DNA of 64,000 bases from Procambarus clarkii (lineage: Eukaryota; Arthropoda; Malacostraca; Decapoda; Cambaridae): assembly GCF_040958095.1 (NCBI RefSeq), contig NC_091171.1, positions 49,213,890-49,277,889 of the forward strand. The letters are read 5' to 3'. Below, piece by piece: positions 43,686 through 53,958 of this stretch (position 1 is the first letter of the stretch; each line of letters opens with the position of its first letter). The notes beneath the pieces are model-generated. The model was not told where the DNA came from, ran no database searches, and saw nothing but the letters and a program-made list of their open reading frames with translations. Both the position numbers and the translations under genes were made by a program.

Positions 43686-43862
43686 AGCAGACGATGAGTC
43701 ACAATAACGTGGCTGAAATATGTTGACCAGACCTCACACTAGAAAGTGAAGGGACGACGACGTTTCGGTCCGTCCTGGATCATTCTCAAGTCGATTGTGA
43801 GAATGGTCCAGGACGACCGAAACGTCGTCGTCCCTTCACTTTCTAGTATGTGGTCTGGTCAA
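43686..43862. mobile_element. palindromic MITE-like element inserted in a LINE
   Basis: GTTGACCAGACC at 43722 is the inverted copy of GGTCTGGTCAAC ending at 43863. The arms of about 65 bases (ACTAGAAAGTGAAGGGACGA, CGACGTTTCGGTC) are nearly perfect, with a small loop around CAAGTCGATTGTGAGAA. Direct repeats CAGCCTCCACC (43675-43685) and CAGCCTCCGCC (43863-43873) look like a target-site duplication. The left side has an extra 36 bases (AGCAGACGATGAGTCACAAT) with no partner on the right, so the right end may be truncated. It has no coding capacity. Confidence 0.75.
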
Positions 43863-44130
43863 CAGCCTCCGCCACATCACTTCCTAGTGCATTCCATTTA
43901 CTAACTACTCTGACACTGAAAAAGGTCTTTCTAATGTCTCTGTGGCTCATTTGGGTACACAGCTTCCACCTTTGTCCCCTTGTTCGTGTACCATCCGTGT
44001 TGAATAATCCATCCTTGTCTTCCCTGTCAATTCCCCTGAGAAGTTTGTATGTGGTGATCATGTCTCCCCGAGCTCTTCTGTCTTCCAGCGACGTGAGGCG
44101 CAGTTCACTCAGTCTTTCCTCATAACACAT
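43843..44130 (-). pseudogene. C-terminal part of LINE family A polyprotein, cut by insertion
   Basis: The frame MCYEERLSELRLTSLEDRR to WNALGSDVAEAV (95 codons) is open. It then runs into the inserted palindromic element and ends after DQTTY. In the uninterrupted copy at 42303 the same position continues into SIHSFKCRYDRAQ and a stop. Confidence 0.75.
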
Positions 44131-44467
44131 GCCGCTTAGTTCTGGGACTAGCCGAGTTAAATACCTCTAAACTTTTCCAGTTTCGTCTTGTGCTTGACAA
44201 GGTACGGGCTCCATGCTGGGGCCGCATACTTCAGGATTGGCCTTACATATGTGGTATACAAGGTTCTGAAAGATTTCTTACACAGGTTCCTGAAGACAGT
44301 TCTGATGTTAGCCAGCCTCGCATTTGCCGCAGATGTTATTCATTTGATGTGGGCCTCAGGAGACAGGTTTGGCGTGATATCAACTCCTAGATCATTCTCT
44401 CTGTCCGTTTCATGATGGACTTCATCTCCCATTCTGTATCCTGTGTCTGGCCTCCTGTTTGCTCCGC

Positions 44468-44725
44468 CTATTTCATTACCTTACATTTACTTGGGTTGAA
44501 CTTTAGTAGCCATTTGTTGGACCATTCATTCAGTTTTTTTATGTCATCTTGTAACCTCATACTATCTTCCACTGTCTTAATCCTCCTCATATGTTTTGCA
44601 TCGTCAGAAAACCATGAAAGGAACAAGTCTATTCCCTCTGGGAGATCATTTAAATATATCAAGAACAGTATAGGTCCAAGAACTGAACCCTGATGAACTC
44701 CACTGGTAACCTCTCACCACTCCGA
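44468..44725 (-). pseudogene. reverse transcriptase palm remnant of LINE family A
   Basis: The frame holds GVHQGSVLGPILFLIYLND and then FSDDAK (44594-44611), in place of the usual FADD. The two aspartates that bind magnesium are retained. A TGA at 44714-44716 lies where arginine is expected, in the EWxEVTSG block. The open segment ends CKVMK and then a stop at about 44468. Confidence 0.75.
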
Positions 44726-44870
44726 GACCTCACCCTTCACAGTGACTCGCTGTCTACTGTTACTTAGGTACTCCCTTATCCAGTAGTACCTTCCCTTGCA
44801 CTCCCGCCTGCATCTCCAGCTTGTGCACTGGTCTCTTGTGTGATACTGTATCAATGCTTTATGTCAGTGT

Positions 44871-45035
44871 GTTTGTGTGTTTATGCTTGTCTCTTGAAGG
44901 GGGGTCCATAGCTATTGTGGTGGTTCATGATGCAGAGAAAAATCAACAGCCGCTGATCTGAGGATAACACCTGTGACTCTGAGGAGTGTTATTAACGCCT
45001 GTAGTACTCTCCAGTTGGACCCGTCCGGCAAGGGG
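44871..45035. other. unique spacer
   Basis: Nothing recognised. Confidence 0.4.
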
Positions 45036-45196
45036 ACCCTATGTTGGACCTATCCGGTAAAAGAGGTCCCTATGCTTGACCCATCCGGTAAAAGAGGTCC
45101 CTATGCTTGTCCCATCCGGTAAAAGAGGTCCCTATGCTTGACCTATCCGGTAAAAGAGGTCCCTATGCTTGACCCATCCGGTAAAAGGGGTCCCTG
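45036..45196. repeat. 31-bp minisatellite, about 5 copies
   Basis: The unit contains CCATCCGGTAAAAGAGGTCC followed by CTATGCTTGAC. The first copy near 45015 is diverged. Confidence 0.92.
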
Positions 45197-46021
45197 TGGT
45201 GCAGGGGTGGACGGCCCCCGCCGGCTGGTAGGAAATACCACACTAGTACCACGCCACAAACATTGGCTGGGATATATGAAACAATATTGGCTTCATTTCA
45301 GGTGTTTGTGATGTTTGGTGTGTGTGTTGTGTCCGGAGGCTGGGCCCTCACTCTGGCTCTATGGTGCCCTCCATATTCTGGGGCACCACTGTAAGGGGCA
45401 CCACTGTAGGCAGCACCACTGTAGGGAGCACCACAGTAGCAAGAGTGGGGCCACAGTGTTACAAATCCTCCCTTATTTTGACTACTGACACCCCAGTGAC
45501 ACCAGACGGAGACCAGGGGCTGGAGCTCGACTCTAAACACTTGGAAAAGCGACTACACACACACACAACCTCCCATTCTCCTCCCCTCCCCACCCATTAA
45601 CACAGACCCCCCCTCTACCCCTTACCTCCTCCTCCCCTCCCCATTACAACCCCCCCCTCTACATCTCCCCTCCTCTAGTAACCTCCTGAATCCCCCCTTC
45701 ACCCCCCCCCTCCTTCCACTTGCTACATCTCTCCACCCCCCACCAATAACCCCCCCCCCCGCTCCCCTCTACAAGCCGCTACGAAGAGACTCGGTTGCCA
45801 GGCAGCGAATTATTTTTATCAGATGACATCAGTTGAAGACGCTGTGAGGAGCCGAGGCTCTCCTGTTTGTCGCACCTGTTGGCTCCTCCTCCTGTTGGCT
45901 GCCCCTCCTGTTTGTTTCTCTTGTTTGTTTGTTTCTCTTTGATGCAATTGTTTCGTGCTCCTGTTTGCTACTTCTATTTCTTGTTCCTGTTTATTGCTCC
46001 TGTTTTCCAGGGATTAATTTT
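45197..46021. other. unique region with C-rich tract
   Basis: CACCACTGTAGG-type pieces recur at 45380-45440. A polypyrimidine stretch of CCCCCCTCTAC type occupies 45580-45775, and TTGTTTGTTTC pieces lie near 45905-45990. No gene seen. Confidence 0.45.
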
Positions 46022-48640
46022 TCAGGGGTCACTTCACCAGGGGGTCACTTCACCAGGGGGTCACTTCACCAGGGGTCACTTCACCAGGGGATCACTTCAC
46101 CAGGGGGTCACTTCACCAGGGGGTCACTTCACCAGGGGGTCACTTCACCAGGGGTCACTTCACCAGGAGTCACTTCACCAGGGGGTCACTTCACCAGGGG
46201 GTCACTTCACCAGGGGTCACTTCACCAGGGGATCACTTCACCAGGGGATCACTTCACCAGGGGTCACTTCACCAGGGGTCACTTCACCAGGGGGTCACTT
46301 CACCAGGGGGTCACTTCACCAGGGGTCACTTCACCAGGGGATCACTTCACCAGGGGGTCACTTCACCAGGGGGTCACTTCACCAGGGGGTCACTTCACCA
46401 GGGGTCACTTCACCAGGAGTCACTCCACCAGGTGGTCACTTCACCAGGGGGTCACTTCACCAGGGGTCACTTCACCAGGGGATCACTTCACCAGGGGGTC
46501 ACTTCACCAGGGGGTCACTTCACCAGGGGGTCACTTCACCAGGGGTCACTTCACCAGGAGTCACTTCACCAGGGGGTCACTTCACCAGGGGTCACTTCAC
46601 CAGGGGTCACTTCACCAGGGGGTCACTTCACCAGGGGGTCACTTCACCAGGGGTCACATCACCAGGGGGTCACTTCACCAGGGGTCACTTCACCAGGGGG
46701 TCACTTCACCAGGGGATCACTTCACCAGGGGTCACTTCACCAGGGGGTCACTTCACCAGGGGTCACTTCACCAGGGGATCACTTCACCAGGGGTCACATC
46801 ACCAGGGGGTCACTTCACCAGGGGGTCACTTCACCAGGGGTCACTTCACCAGGGGATCACTTCACCAGGGGTCACTTCACCAGGGGGTCACTTCACCAGG
46901 GGGTCACTTCACCAGGGGGTCACTTCACCAGGGGTCACATCACCAGGGGGTCACTTCACCAGGGGGTCACTTCACCAGGGGTCACTTCACCAGGGGTCAC
47001 TTCACCAGGGGGTCACTTCACCAGGGGTCACTTCACCAGGGGGTCACTTCACCAGGGGATCACTTCACCAGGGGTCACTTCACCAGGGGTCACATCACCA
47101 GGGGGTCACTTCACCAGGGGTCACTTCACCAGGGGGGTCACTTCACCAGGGGATCACTTCACCAGGGGGTCACTTCACCAGGGGATCACTTCACCAGGGA
47201 TCACTTCACCAGGGGGTCACTTCACCAGGGATCACTTCACCAGGGGGTCACTTCACCAGGGGTCACTTCACCAGGGGGTCACTTCACCAGGGGATAACTT
47301 CACCAGGGGGTCACTTCACCAGGGGATCACTTCACCAGGGGTCACTTCACCAGGGGGTCACTTCCCCAGGGATCACTTCACCAGGGGGTCACTTCACCAG
47401 GGGTCACTTCACCAGGGGGTCACTTCACCAGGGGTCACTTCACCAGGGGGTCACTTCACCAGGGGTCACTTCACCAGGGGGTCACTTCACCAGGGGGTCA
47501 CTTCACCAGGGGTCACTTCACCAGGGGGTCACTTCACCAGGGGATCACTTCACCAGGGGGTCACTTCACCAGGGGATCACTTCACCAGGGGTCACTTCAC
47601 CAGGGGATCACTTCACCAGGGGGTCACTTCACCAGGGGGTCACTTCACCAGGGGTCACTTCACCAGGGGTCACATCACCAGGGGTTACTTCACCAGGGGG
47701 TCACTTCACCAGGGGGTCACTTCACCAGGGGGTCACTTCACCAGGGGGTCACTTCACCAGGGGGTCACTTCACCAGGGGGTCACTTCACCAGGGGATCAC
47801 TTCACCAGGGGTCACTTCACCAGGGGATCACTTCACCAGGGGGTCACTTCACCAGGGGGTCACTTCACCAGGGGTCACTTCACCAGGGGTCACATCACCA
47901 GGGGTTACTTCACCAGGGGGTCACTTCACCAGGGGGTCACTTCACCAGGGGGTCACTTCACCAGGGGGTCACTTCACCAGGGGGTCACTTCACCAGGGGG
48001 TCACTTCACCAGGGGTCACTTCACCAGGGGTCACTTCACCAGGGGTTACTTCACCAGGGGTCACTTCACCATGGGGTCACTTCACCAGGGGATCACTTCA
48101 CCAGGGGGTCACTTCACCAGGGGATCACTTCACCAGGGGTCACTTCACCAGGGGATCACTTCACCAGGGGTCACTTCACCAGGGGGTCACTTCACCAGGG
48201 GGTCACTTCACAAGGGGGTCACTTCACCAGGGGGTCACTTCACCAGGGGTCACTTCACCAGGGGGTCACTTCACCAGGGGGTCACTTCACCAGGGGGTCA
48301 CTTCACCAGGGGGTCACTTCACCAGGGGTCACTTCACCAGGGGTTACTTCACCAGGGGTCACTTCACCAGGGGGTCACTTCACCAGGGGATCACTTCACC
48401 AGGGGGTCACTTCACCAGGGGATCACTTCACCAGGGGTCACTTCACCAGGGGATCACTTCACCAGGGGTCACTTCACCAGGGGGTCACTTCACCAGGGGG
48501 TCACTTCACAAGGGGGTCACTTCACCAGGGGGTCACTTCACCAGGGGTCACTTCACCAGGGGGTCACTTCACCAGGGGGTCACTTCACCAGGGGGTCACT
48601 TCACCAGGGGGTCACTTCACCAGGGGTCACTTCACCAGGG
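46022..48640. repeat. 17-19 bp satellite, 2.6 kb, with higher-order blocks
   Basis: The unit is GGGTCACTTCACCAGGGG, varying in the number of G, with GATCAC, GTTACT, CACATC and CACAAG variants. The markers show a 220-bp block (47661 repeated at 47881) and a 298-bp block (48042 repeated at 48340). Plus-strand frames of 476-951 codons are stop-free artefacts. Confidence 0.96.
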
Positions 48641-48677
48641 GAGGAGGTGATCACGTCCCCTCACCCCCCTGAGATGG

Positions 48678-48942
48678 GGGTCCTGACAGCTGAGTGGACA
48701 GCGCTCGGCATTCTTAGTCCTAAGGTTCTGGGTTCGATCCCAGGCGGAGGCGGAAACAAATGGGCAAAGTTGCTATCACCCTGATGCTCCTGTTCCCTAG
48801 CAGTAAATAGGTACCTGGGAGTTAGTCAGCTGTTACGGGCTGCTTCCTTGGGGTGTGTAACGCAAGTGAGGCCCGGTCGAGGACCAGGGCCGCGGGGACG
48901 CTAAGCTCGCGAAATCATCTCAAGATAACCTCAAGATAACCT
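48678..48942 (+). mobile_element. tRNA-derived SINE, full-length copy 2
   Basis: The tRNA-like head has AGCTGAGTGGACAGCGCTCG and the B-box GGGTTCGATCCCA. The body shares AAATGGGCAAAG, GGTACCTGGGAGTTAGTCAG and GGTCGAGGACCAGGGCCGCG with the copy at 17113. It ends ATCTCAAGATAACCTCAAGA. It lacks the long G-run of copy 1 and has GTGTGTAACGCAAG instead. It lies right after the 18-bp satellite. Confidence 0.87.
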
Positions 48943-49065
48943 TCCGTGTCCTCTACACCCTCGGCCCTCACCCCACTAATACAACAACAACAACAACTAC
49001 TCTCACCTGAGTGTGTATAACCTCAGTTAAAACTGCTCATAACCCTTCCCTGCTACACACCTTGT

Positions 49066-49180
49066 TGACATCCCTGCTGCTCCTGCTGCTCCTGCTGCTG
49101 CTCCTGCTGCTGCTGCTGCTGCTCCTGCTCCTGCTGCTGCTCCTGCTGCTGCTGCTCCTGCTGCTGCTCCTGCTCCTCTC
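49066..49180. repeat. CTG/CTC trinucleotide repeat
   Basis: About 38 triplets of CTG and CTC are mixed. Three-base register is kept throughout, so poly-leucine, alanine/glycine and glutamine/glutamate frames are open. A short ACAACA run lies at 48981. The spacer after SINE copy 2 is otherwise unremarkable. Confidence 0.96.
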
Positions 49181-49334
49181 TTACACTTTCTCTCCTGGCC
49201 TCCCCCTCGCCCCCGCCCCCCACTACTGGTATTCGACCCCTGGGACGTGACTTGAGGCGAGCACCGCGTCGCCACTCCACCTTATAATAATAACAGCGGT
49301 ACATTTATCGAAAATCTGTGGGTTGCTTTTTTTT
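49181..49334. other. unique spacer
   Basis: Nothing recognised. Confidence 0.4.
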
Positions 49335-49630
49335 GCGGGAGGGGCAGGGAGGGGAGGGGAGGGACGGGGAGGGACGGGGAGGGACGGGGAGGGGCGGGTA
49401 GGGGCGGGGAGGGGCGGGGAAGGGCAAAGGAGGCTGTGAGGGGCTGTGACTGGCAGAGAGGACTGTGAAGGGAAGGGTGGTGTAGGGCAGAAGGGGCTGT
49501 AATGGGAAGAGTGGAATGGGGCAGAGTTCTTTGAGGGGGCAGGGCTGTGAGGAGCGGGGTGGGGTGGGGTGGGGTGGGGTGGGGTGGGGTAGGGTGGGGT
49601 GGGGTGGGGTGAGGTGGGGTGGGGTGGGGC
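49335..49630. repeat. G-rich simple repeats (GGGGAGGGAC and GGGGT)
   Basis: GGGACGGGGA and GGGGCGGGGA units lie at 49335-49430 and GGGTG units at 49555-49630, with diverged GGCAGAG sequence between them. The plus strand has many G-runs. Confidence 0.9.
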
Positions 49631-49764
49631 AGGAAGGGCAACTATCTCACCGCAGGATAACCGTCACGTAAACCATAAGAACAGTTTATTTCCCCCTGTT
49701 ATATTCATATATACAAGAGTGTATACATGTGAAAAGATCACCTGACTAGTCCCAGAACCAACAC

Positions 49765-50205
49765 GTGGTTCACGTTCAAGGTCCAAGACCTCTCCAAGAC
49801 ATATTTCTGGACTCCCAAAGAGCCTCTGGTACAGTACCACACAGGAGGTTACTATACAAACTTCAGAGGCAGGCGGGAGTAGATGGAAACACATTAACAT
49901 GGGTAAGGAACCACCTAACAGACAGGTGTCAGAGAGTGACAGTGAGGGGCGAGGAGTCCGTCTGGCGTAGAGTAACAAGCGGGGTGCCTCAAGGATCGGT
50001 GCTGGGACCCATACTGTTCCTCATTTATATAAACGACTTGACTGCAGGAGTTGAGTCTTATCTGTCAATGTTAGCAGATGATGCAACATTATTGACGAGA
50101 ATTGAGACAGATGAAGACTGTAATATTCTCCAGGATGACTTGAACAGGTTACAGAGATGGTCCGTGAAATGGTTGTTAGAGTTCAACTCCAGCAAGTATA
50201 AGTAG
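49765..50205 (+). pseudogene. reverse transcriptase palm remnant of LINE family B
   Basis: In this 146-codon frame, residues 15-26 are LDSQRASGTVPH, where LDxSKAFDTVPH is usual. The first aspartate is present, but the second is glycine. GVPQGSVLGPILFLIYIND begins at residue 73. The catalytic box is LADD at 103-106, with leucine replacing the aromatic residue but both aspartates kept. The frame stops after NSSKYK, where such enzymes continue VMK. It has no start codon of its own in the family sense, so the ATG is internal. Confidence 0.78.
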
Positions 50206-50383
50206 ATAGAAATGGGATCAGGAGCCAGGAGACCGAAAGGCCGATAGACAATGAAGAGAAACTACCTCCCTATAACGACGAGAGAAAAAGACATAACACC
50301 AAACCTAACTCCAGAGGCTCATATAAACAGAATAACGTCAGCCGCACACTACTCTGGCAAAAGTCAGAACATCCTTCAGAAAC

Positions 50384-50632
50384 TTGAACAAGGAGGCTTT
50401 CAGATCACTGTATAACGCTTGTGTGAGGCCAGTCTTAGAGTATTCCGCCCCATCTTGGAGACCCCATCTAAAAAAAACACATAAGGAAGCTCAAAAAAAG
50501 GTGCAGAAGTTTGCAACGAGACTCGTCCCAATAGCTGCGATGAATGAGCTACGAAGAGAGACTGAAGGAACTAAACCTGACGACGTTAGAAAGGAAGGAG
50601 AGAGAGAGAGGGGACATGCTACAGACGTATAA
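50384..50632 (+). pseudogene. thumb-region remnant of LINE family B
   Basis: FRSLYNACVRPVLEYSAPSW and HKEAQKKVQKFATRLVP match the block FRxLYxxxVRPxLEYxxxxW...KVQRxAT that follows the palm in CR1/Jockey-like enzymes. The frame then runs out of homology through a frameshift near 50540. Confidence 0.72.
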
Positions 50633-51019
50633 AATACTTAAAGGGGGGTTAGCAAGGTGGAAACAGATGAAATGTTTACAATGAATAACAGCAGAACAAG
50701 GGTGCACGGCTGGAAGCTTGAGACTCAGATGTGTCATAGAGATGTTAGACAGTCTCTTTTAGCGTGCGGGTAGTGAGTGAATGACATGACCTGAGGGAGC
50801 AGGTTGTCGAGACCAACTCCATTCATAACTATAAAAGCAGGAATGATAAGGAGATAGGTGAAGGGTCATTACATTACATAGCCACCGGCTAGAAAAGTGG
50901 GGTCCAAGAGCTAGAGGTCGACCCAGCAGGTACCAGTAGGTGAGCGGACACACGTAGGTAGATAAAACAAATCTAGCAGATGTATCCCGTGTTGTTTATG
51001 GTGATGCTGAGGTAAGGGG

Positions 51020-51160
51020 CTTTATCCCTCTCACTCTCCCCCTCTCCCTCCCCCTCTCCCTCCCCCTCTCCCTCCCCCTCTCCCTCCCCCTCTCCCTCCC
51101 CCTCTCCCTCCCCCTCTCCCTCCCCCTCTCCCTCCCCTCTCCCTCCCCCTCTCCCTCTCT
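51020..51160. repeat. 12-bp pyrimidine repeat
   Basis: CTCTCCCTCCCC repeats about eleven times. The plus strand is pure pyrimidine and could form triplex DNA. Confidence 0.96.
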
Positions 51161-51194
51161 CACCCCACTAATGGCACCCCCTCCCTCCCTCCCT

Positions 51195-51312
51195 CACGTC
51201 TTCCCTCCACACCTGTGCCCCTCCACACCTGTGCCCCTCCACACCTGTGCCCCTCCACACCTGTGCCCCTCCACACCTGTGCCCCTTCACACCTGTGCCC
51301 CTCTACACACGT
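51195..51312. repeat. 15-bp minisatellite, about 7 copies
   Basis: CACACCTGTGCCCCTC-type units. ACACCTGTG contains the CACCTG E-box. Confidence 0.92.
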
Positions 51313-51473
51313 GTCAGTGCCAGGCACAAGAGAGCAGCACCACTAAAGGTTGGTGGCGGCGCGCAAGCTCCGACAATATTCTTCACTCTCTTCACTCTCA
51401 CACACGCACATTGTCAATGTTATCCACACCTGAAATTTACACACATGTTTTCATCGGTCCCACGACAGGCAGA
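51313..51473. other. unique spacer
   Basis: Nothing recognised. Confidence 0.4.
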
Positions 51474-51648
51474 AGTCAACGGACAACAGTCAACGGACAT
51501 CAGTCAACGGACAACAGTCAACGGACATCAGTCAACGGACAACAGTCAACGGACAACAGTCAACGGACAACAGTCAACGGACATCAGTCAACGGACATCA
51601 GTCAACGGACATCAGTCAACGGACAACAGTCAACGGACAACAGAGAGC
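51474..51648. repeat. 14-bp minisatellite, about 12 copies
   Basis: The unit is AGTCAACGGACAAC, with GGACATC replacing GGACAAC in about half the copies. Confidence 0.96.
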
Positions 51649-51982
51649 GAACACGGGGGACAGAAGGAACGAGAGATATAAGAGAAAACACACTTGACAT
51701 TACTGAAGGATATAAACGTGACGACAGAAGGTGATGACAGCGGTAATGGTCCACACCTGCACCTGAGGTAGTTATCACAGGGGGGGGGGGGATGACATGA
51801 CCCACTGGGGGGGGTGACATGACCCACTGGGGTGAGGTGACTCACTGGGGAGCGGGGGGTGACTTCGCTGTGGATGACTTCTCGTGAATGTCAGGGGGAC
51901 ACAGACTGAGGCTACATCCCGGATACAAGTGTCTCCCGCAGCCCTCTTGTGTCCTCTCGTGCGATACACCAAGTGTAGGGCA
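51649..51982. other. unique spacer with a small repeat
   Basis: GGTGACATGACCCACTGGGG occurs two to three times at 51790-51850. Nothing else is recognised. Confidence 0.4.
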
Positions 51983-52244
51983 GGGGCCAGATTCACGAAA
52001 GCACTTACGCAAGCACTTACGAACGTGTACATCTTTCATCAATCTTTGATGGCTTTGATAACATTTATTAAACAGTTTACAAGCATGAAAACTTCCCATT
52101 CAACTGTTGTTATTGTTATAAACAGCCTCCTGGTGCTTCGGAGCTCATTAACTGTTTAATAATTGTAAACAAAGCCTCCAAAGATTGAGAAAAGATGTAC
52201 AGGTTTATAAGTGTTTGTGTAAGTGTTTTCGTGAATCTGGCCCC
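51983..52244. mobile_element. MITE with long terminal inverted repeats
   Basis: The left end GGGGCCAGATTCACGAAAGC and the right end TTTTCGTGAATCTGGCCCC are inverted copies. The match continues inward through ACTTACG, TGTACATC and TCAATCTTTG to about 95 bases on each side, around a centre at TTGTTATTGTTATAAACAGC. The total is 262 bp. There is no frame of meaningful length. No convincing target-site duplication is visible. The family is probably a DNA-transposon derivative, but the superfamily cannot be assigned from the sequence alone. Confidence 0.78.
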
Positions 52245-52855
52245 AGGTGTGTATTTAGCACACCTGCCCCCCCCCCAGGTGTTCCGTACGACACCTGGGC
52301 GAGCCAAGAGTGTCTTGTGGGGCTCCCGCTCTCCAGTAAGTGATCCCTGAGTGTGGTTAATCCTTCTCAGTGAACGACCCAATTGGGCAGTAATCCCCTC
52401 TCTACGTACATGGAGTGAGTGTACTTGTGTGTTGATAATGTGTTAATCCCTGTCTAAAGTGAGACGGTAGATTTCCGACATTAAATATATTATATATTAT
52501 ATAATGGGGCACTCTGAGTTACATTATTAAGTTGAAATTGTTTCATAACCTCTAGATCGCTTCCCTGAGCAAACTTAATTTAGTAGAATCACTTATTCTC
52601 AGGTGAGGAAATGAATGATGTCATTTGACTTGTGACCCATCGTTTAGATGTCAACTACAGCCGCCAGGTGTGATCTTAGAGTCGTGTCTCCTCCACCAGA
52701 CGCATCAAGACGCAGAATACCTCCCATGGGACGCAGGACGCAAGCGCCTGCGTCAGAGGACGTCTCCATAGTTGTTAAGTGATTGACGGGTGATGAGGGA
52801 AGTGGTCATTTAGTCCTCGGAGTTTGGTAACCATCTGACTGTTGACTGTGCCATG
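52245..52855. other. unique spacer
   Basis: Mixed composition with an AT-rich ATTATATATTATATAA stretch near 52485. No exon supported. Confidence 0.4.
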
Positions 52856-53597
52856 GTCTTACCACGTCAAGTGCCACGTCAAGGGCCACGTCAGGTTCCA
52901 CGTCAGGTGCCACGTCAAGGGCCACGTCAGGTTCCACGTCAGGTGCCACGTCAAGGGCCACGTCAAGTGCCACGTCAAGTGCCACGTCAAGTGCCACGTC
53001 AAGGGCCACGTCAGGTTCCACGTCAGGTGCCACGTCAAGGGCCACGTCAGGTTCCACGTCAGGTTCCACGTCAAGGGCCACGTCAAGTGCCACGTCAAGT
53101 GCCACGTCAAGGGCCACGTCAGGTTCCACGTCAGGTGCCACGTCAGGTGCCACGTCAGGTGCCACGTCAAGGGCCACGTCAAGGGCCACGTCAAGGGCCA
53201 CGTCAGGTGCCACGTCAGGTGCCACGTCAGGTGCCACGTCAAGGGCCACGTCAGGTGCCACGTCAGGTGCCACGTCAGGTGCCACGTCAAGTGCCACGTC
53301 AGGTGCCACGTCAGGTGCCACGTCAGGTGCCACGTCAAGAGCCACGTCAGGTGCCACGTCAGGTGCCACGTCAAGGGTCACGTCAGGTGCCACGTCAGGT
53401 GCCACGTCAAGGGCCACGTCAGGTGCCACGTCAAGTGCCACGGCAGGTACCACGTCAGGTGCCACGTCAGGTGCCACGTCAAGTGCCACGTCAGGTGCCA
53501 CGTCAGGTGCCACGTCAGGTGCCACGTCAAGGGCCACGTCAGGTGCCACGTCAGGTGCCACGTCAAGGGCCACGTCAAGGGCCACGTCAGGTGCCTA
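52856..53597. repeat. 12-bp satellite with CCACGTCA in each unit
   Basis: About 62 copies of GCCACGTCAAGG, GCCACGTCAGGT, TTCCACGTCAGG and similar. Unit length is constant at 12 bp, which is why 259-273 codon frames run through on both strands. CCACGTCA (TGACGTGG on the minus strand) is nearly invariant and matches the ATF6/XBP1-type UPRE consensus. Confidence 0.96.
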
Positions 53598-53875
53598 AGG
53601 CTGCACGTGTCCTTCAACAGTGCCACACCTGAGGGAGGAGAGTACCACCTGCAGGGTTGTTAGTGGGAATAAAAATATCTTCACATGTGTAGAACATGGA
53701 GGTTAGGGTGACCTTGACCGCTGTACATGGGGTCTCAAGGGTGACCTTGACCCTCACAGATAGTTTACCCTGGCTAAAGTGAGGTCTGAAGGAACCAGGT
53801 TGTTGGAGGCCTCAGTGTTGGAGGCTCTTAGATTGTCGTAGCTCATGCGCACACGGTACATATCTCCCTTCCCTC
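53598..53875. other. unique spacer
   Basis: Two GGTGACCTTGACC pieces near 53707 and 53741. Nothing else. Confidence 0.4.
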
Positions 53876-53958
53876 ACCCCTTCCCTTCCCTTCCCTTCCC
53901 TTCCCTTCCCTTCCCTTCCCTTCCCTTCCCTTCCCTTCCCTTCCCTTCCCTTCCCTTT
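53876..53958. repeat. CCTTC pentanucleotide microsatellite
   Basis: About 16 perfect TTCCC units. Confidence 0.97.

Larger units (their letters stand above)
43545..44870 (-). mobile_element. LINE family A, 5'-truncated, minus strand
   Basis: Read on the minus strand, it starts near 44870 within the fingers/palm of the reverse transcriptase (KLEMQAGVQGK) and passes GVHQGSVLGPILFLIYLNDL. It then reaches the catalytic box FSDD, the thumb, and MCYEERLSELRLTSLEDRR, and ends in the same 3' UTR as the copy at 42303. It is non-functional: in-frame stops lie at 44714-44716 and 44167-44169, and a palindromic element is inserted at 43686-43862. Confidence 0.85.
49705..50965 (+). mobile_element. LINE family B, 5'-truncated copy
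   Basis: The element enters within the reverse transcriptase, carries its palm (49765-50205) and thumb-like region (50384-50600), and a 3' part with AGCAGGAATGATAAGGAGAT near the end. Several frameshifts and stops separate the coding pieces. It is related to, but clearly different from, family A. A matching decayed 3' fragment is at 42746. Confidence 0.8.

Noticed and set aside
46022..48784. 951-codon frame of GHFTRGSLHQGVTSP type, collagen-like at first sight
   Set aside because: It has no Gly-X-Y register. Three overlapping frames give the same peptide set from an 18-bp DNA repeat.
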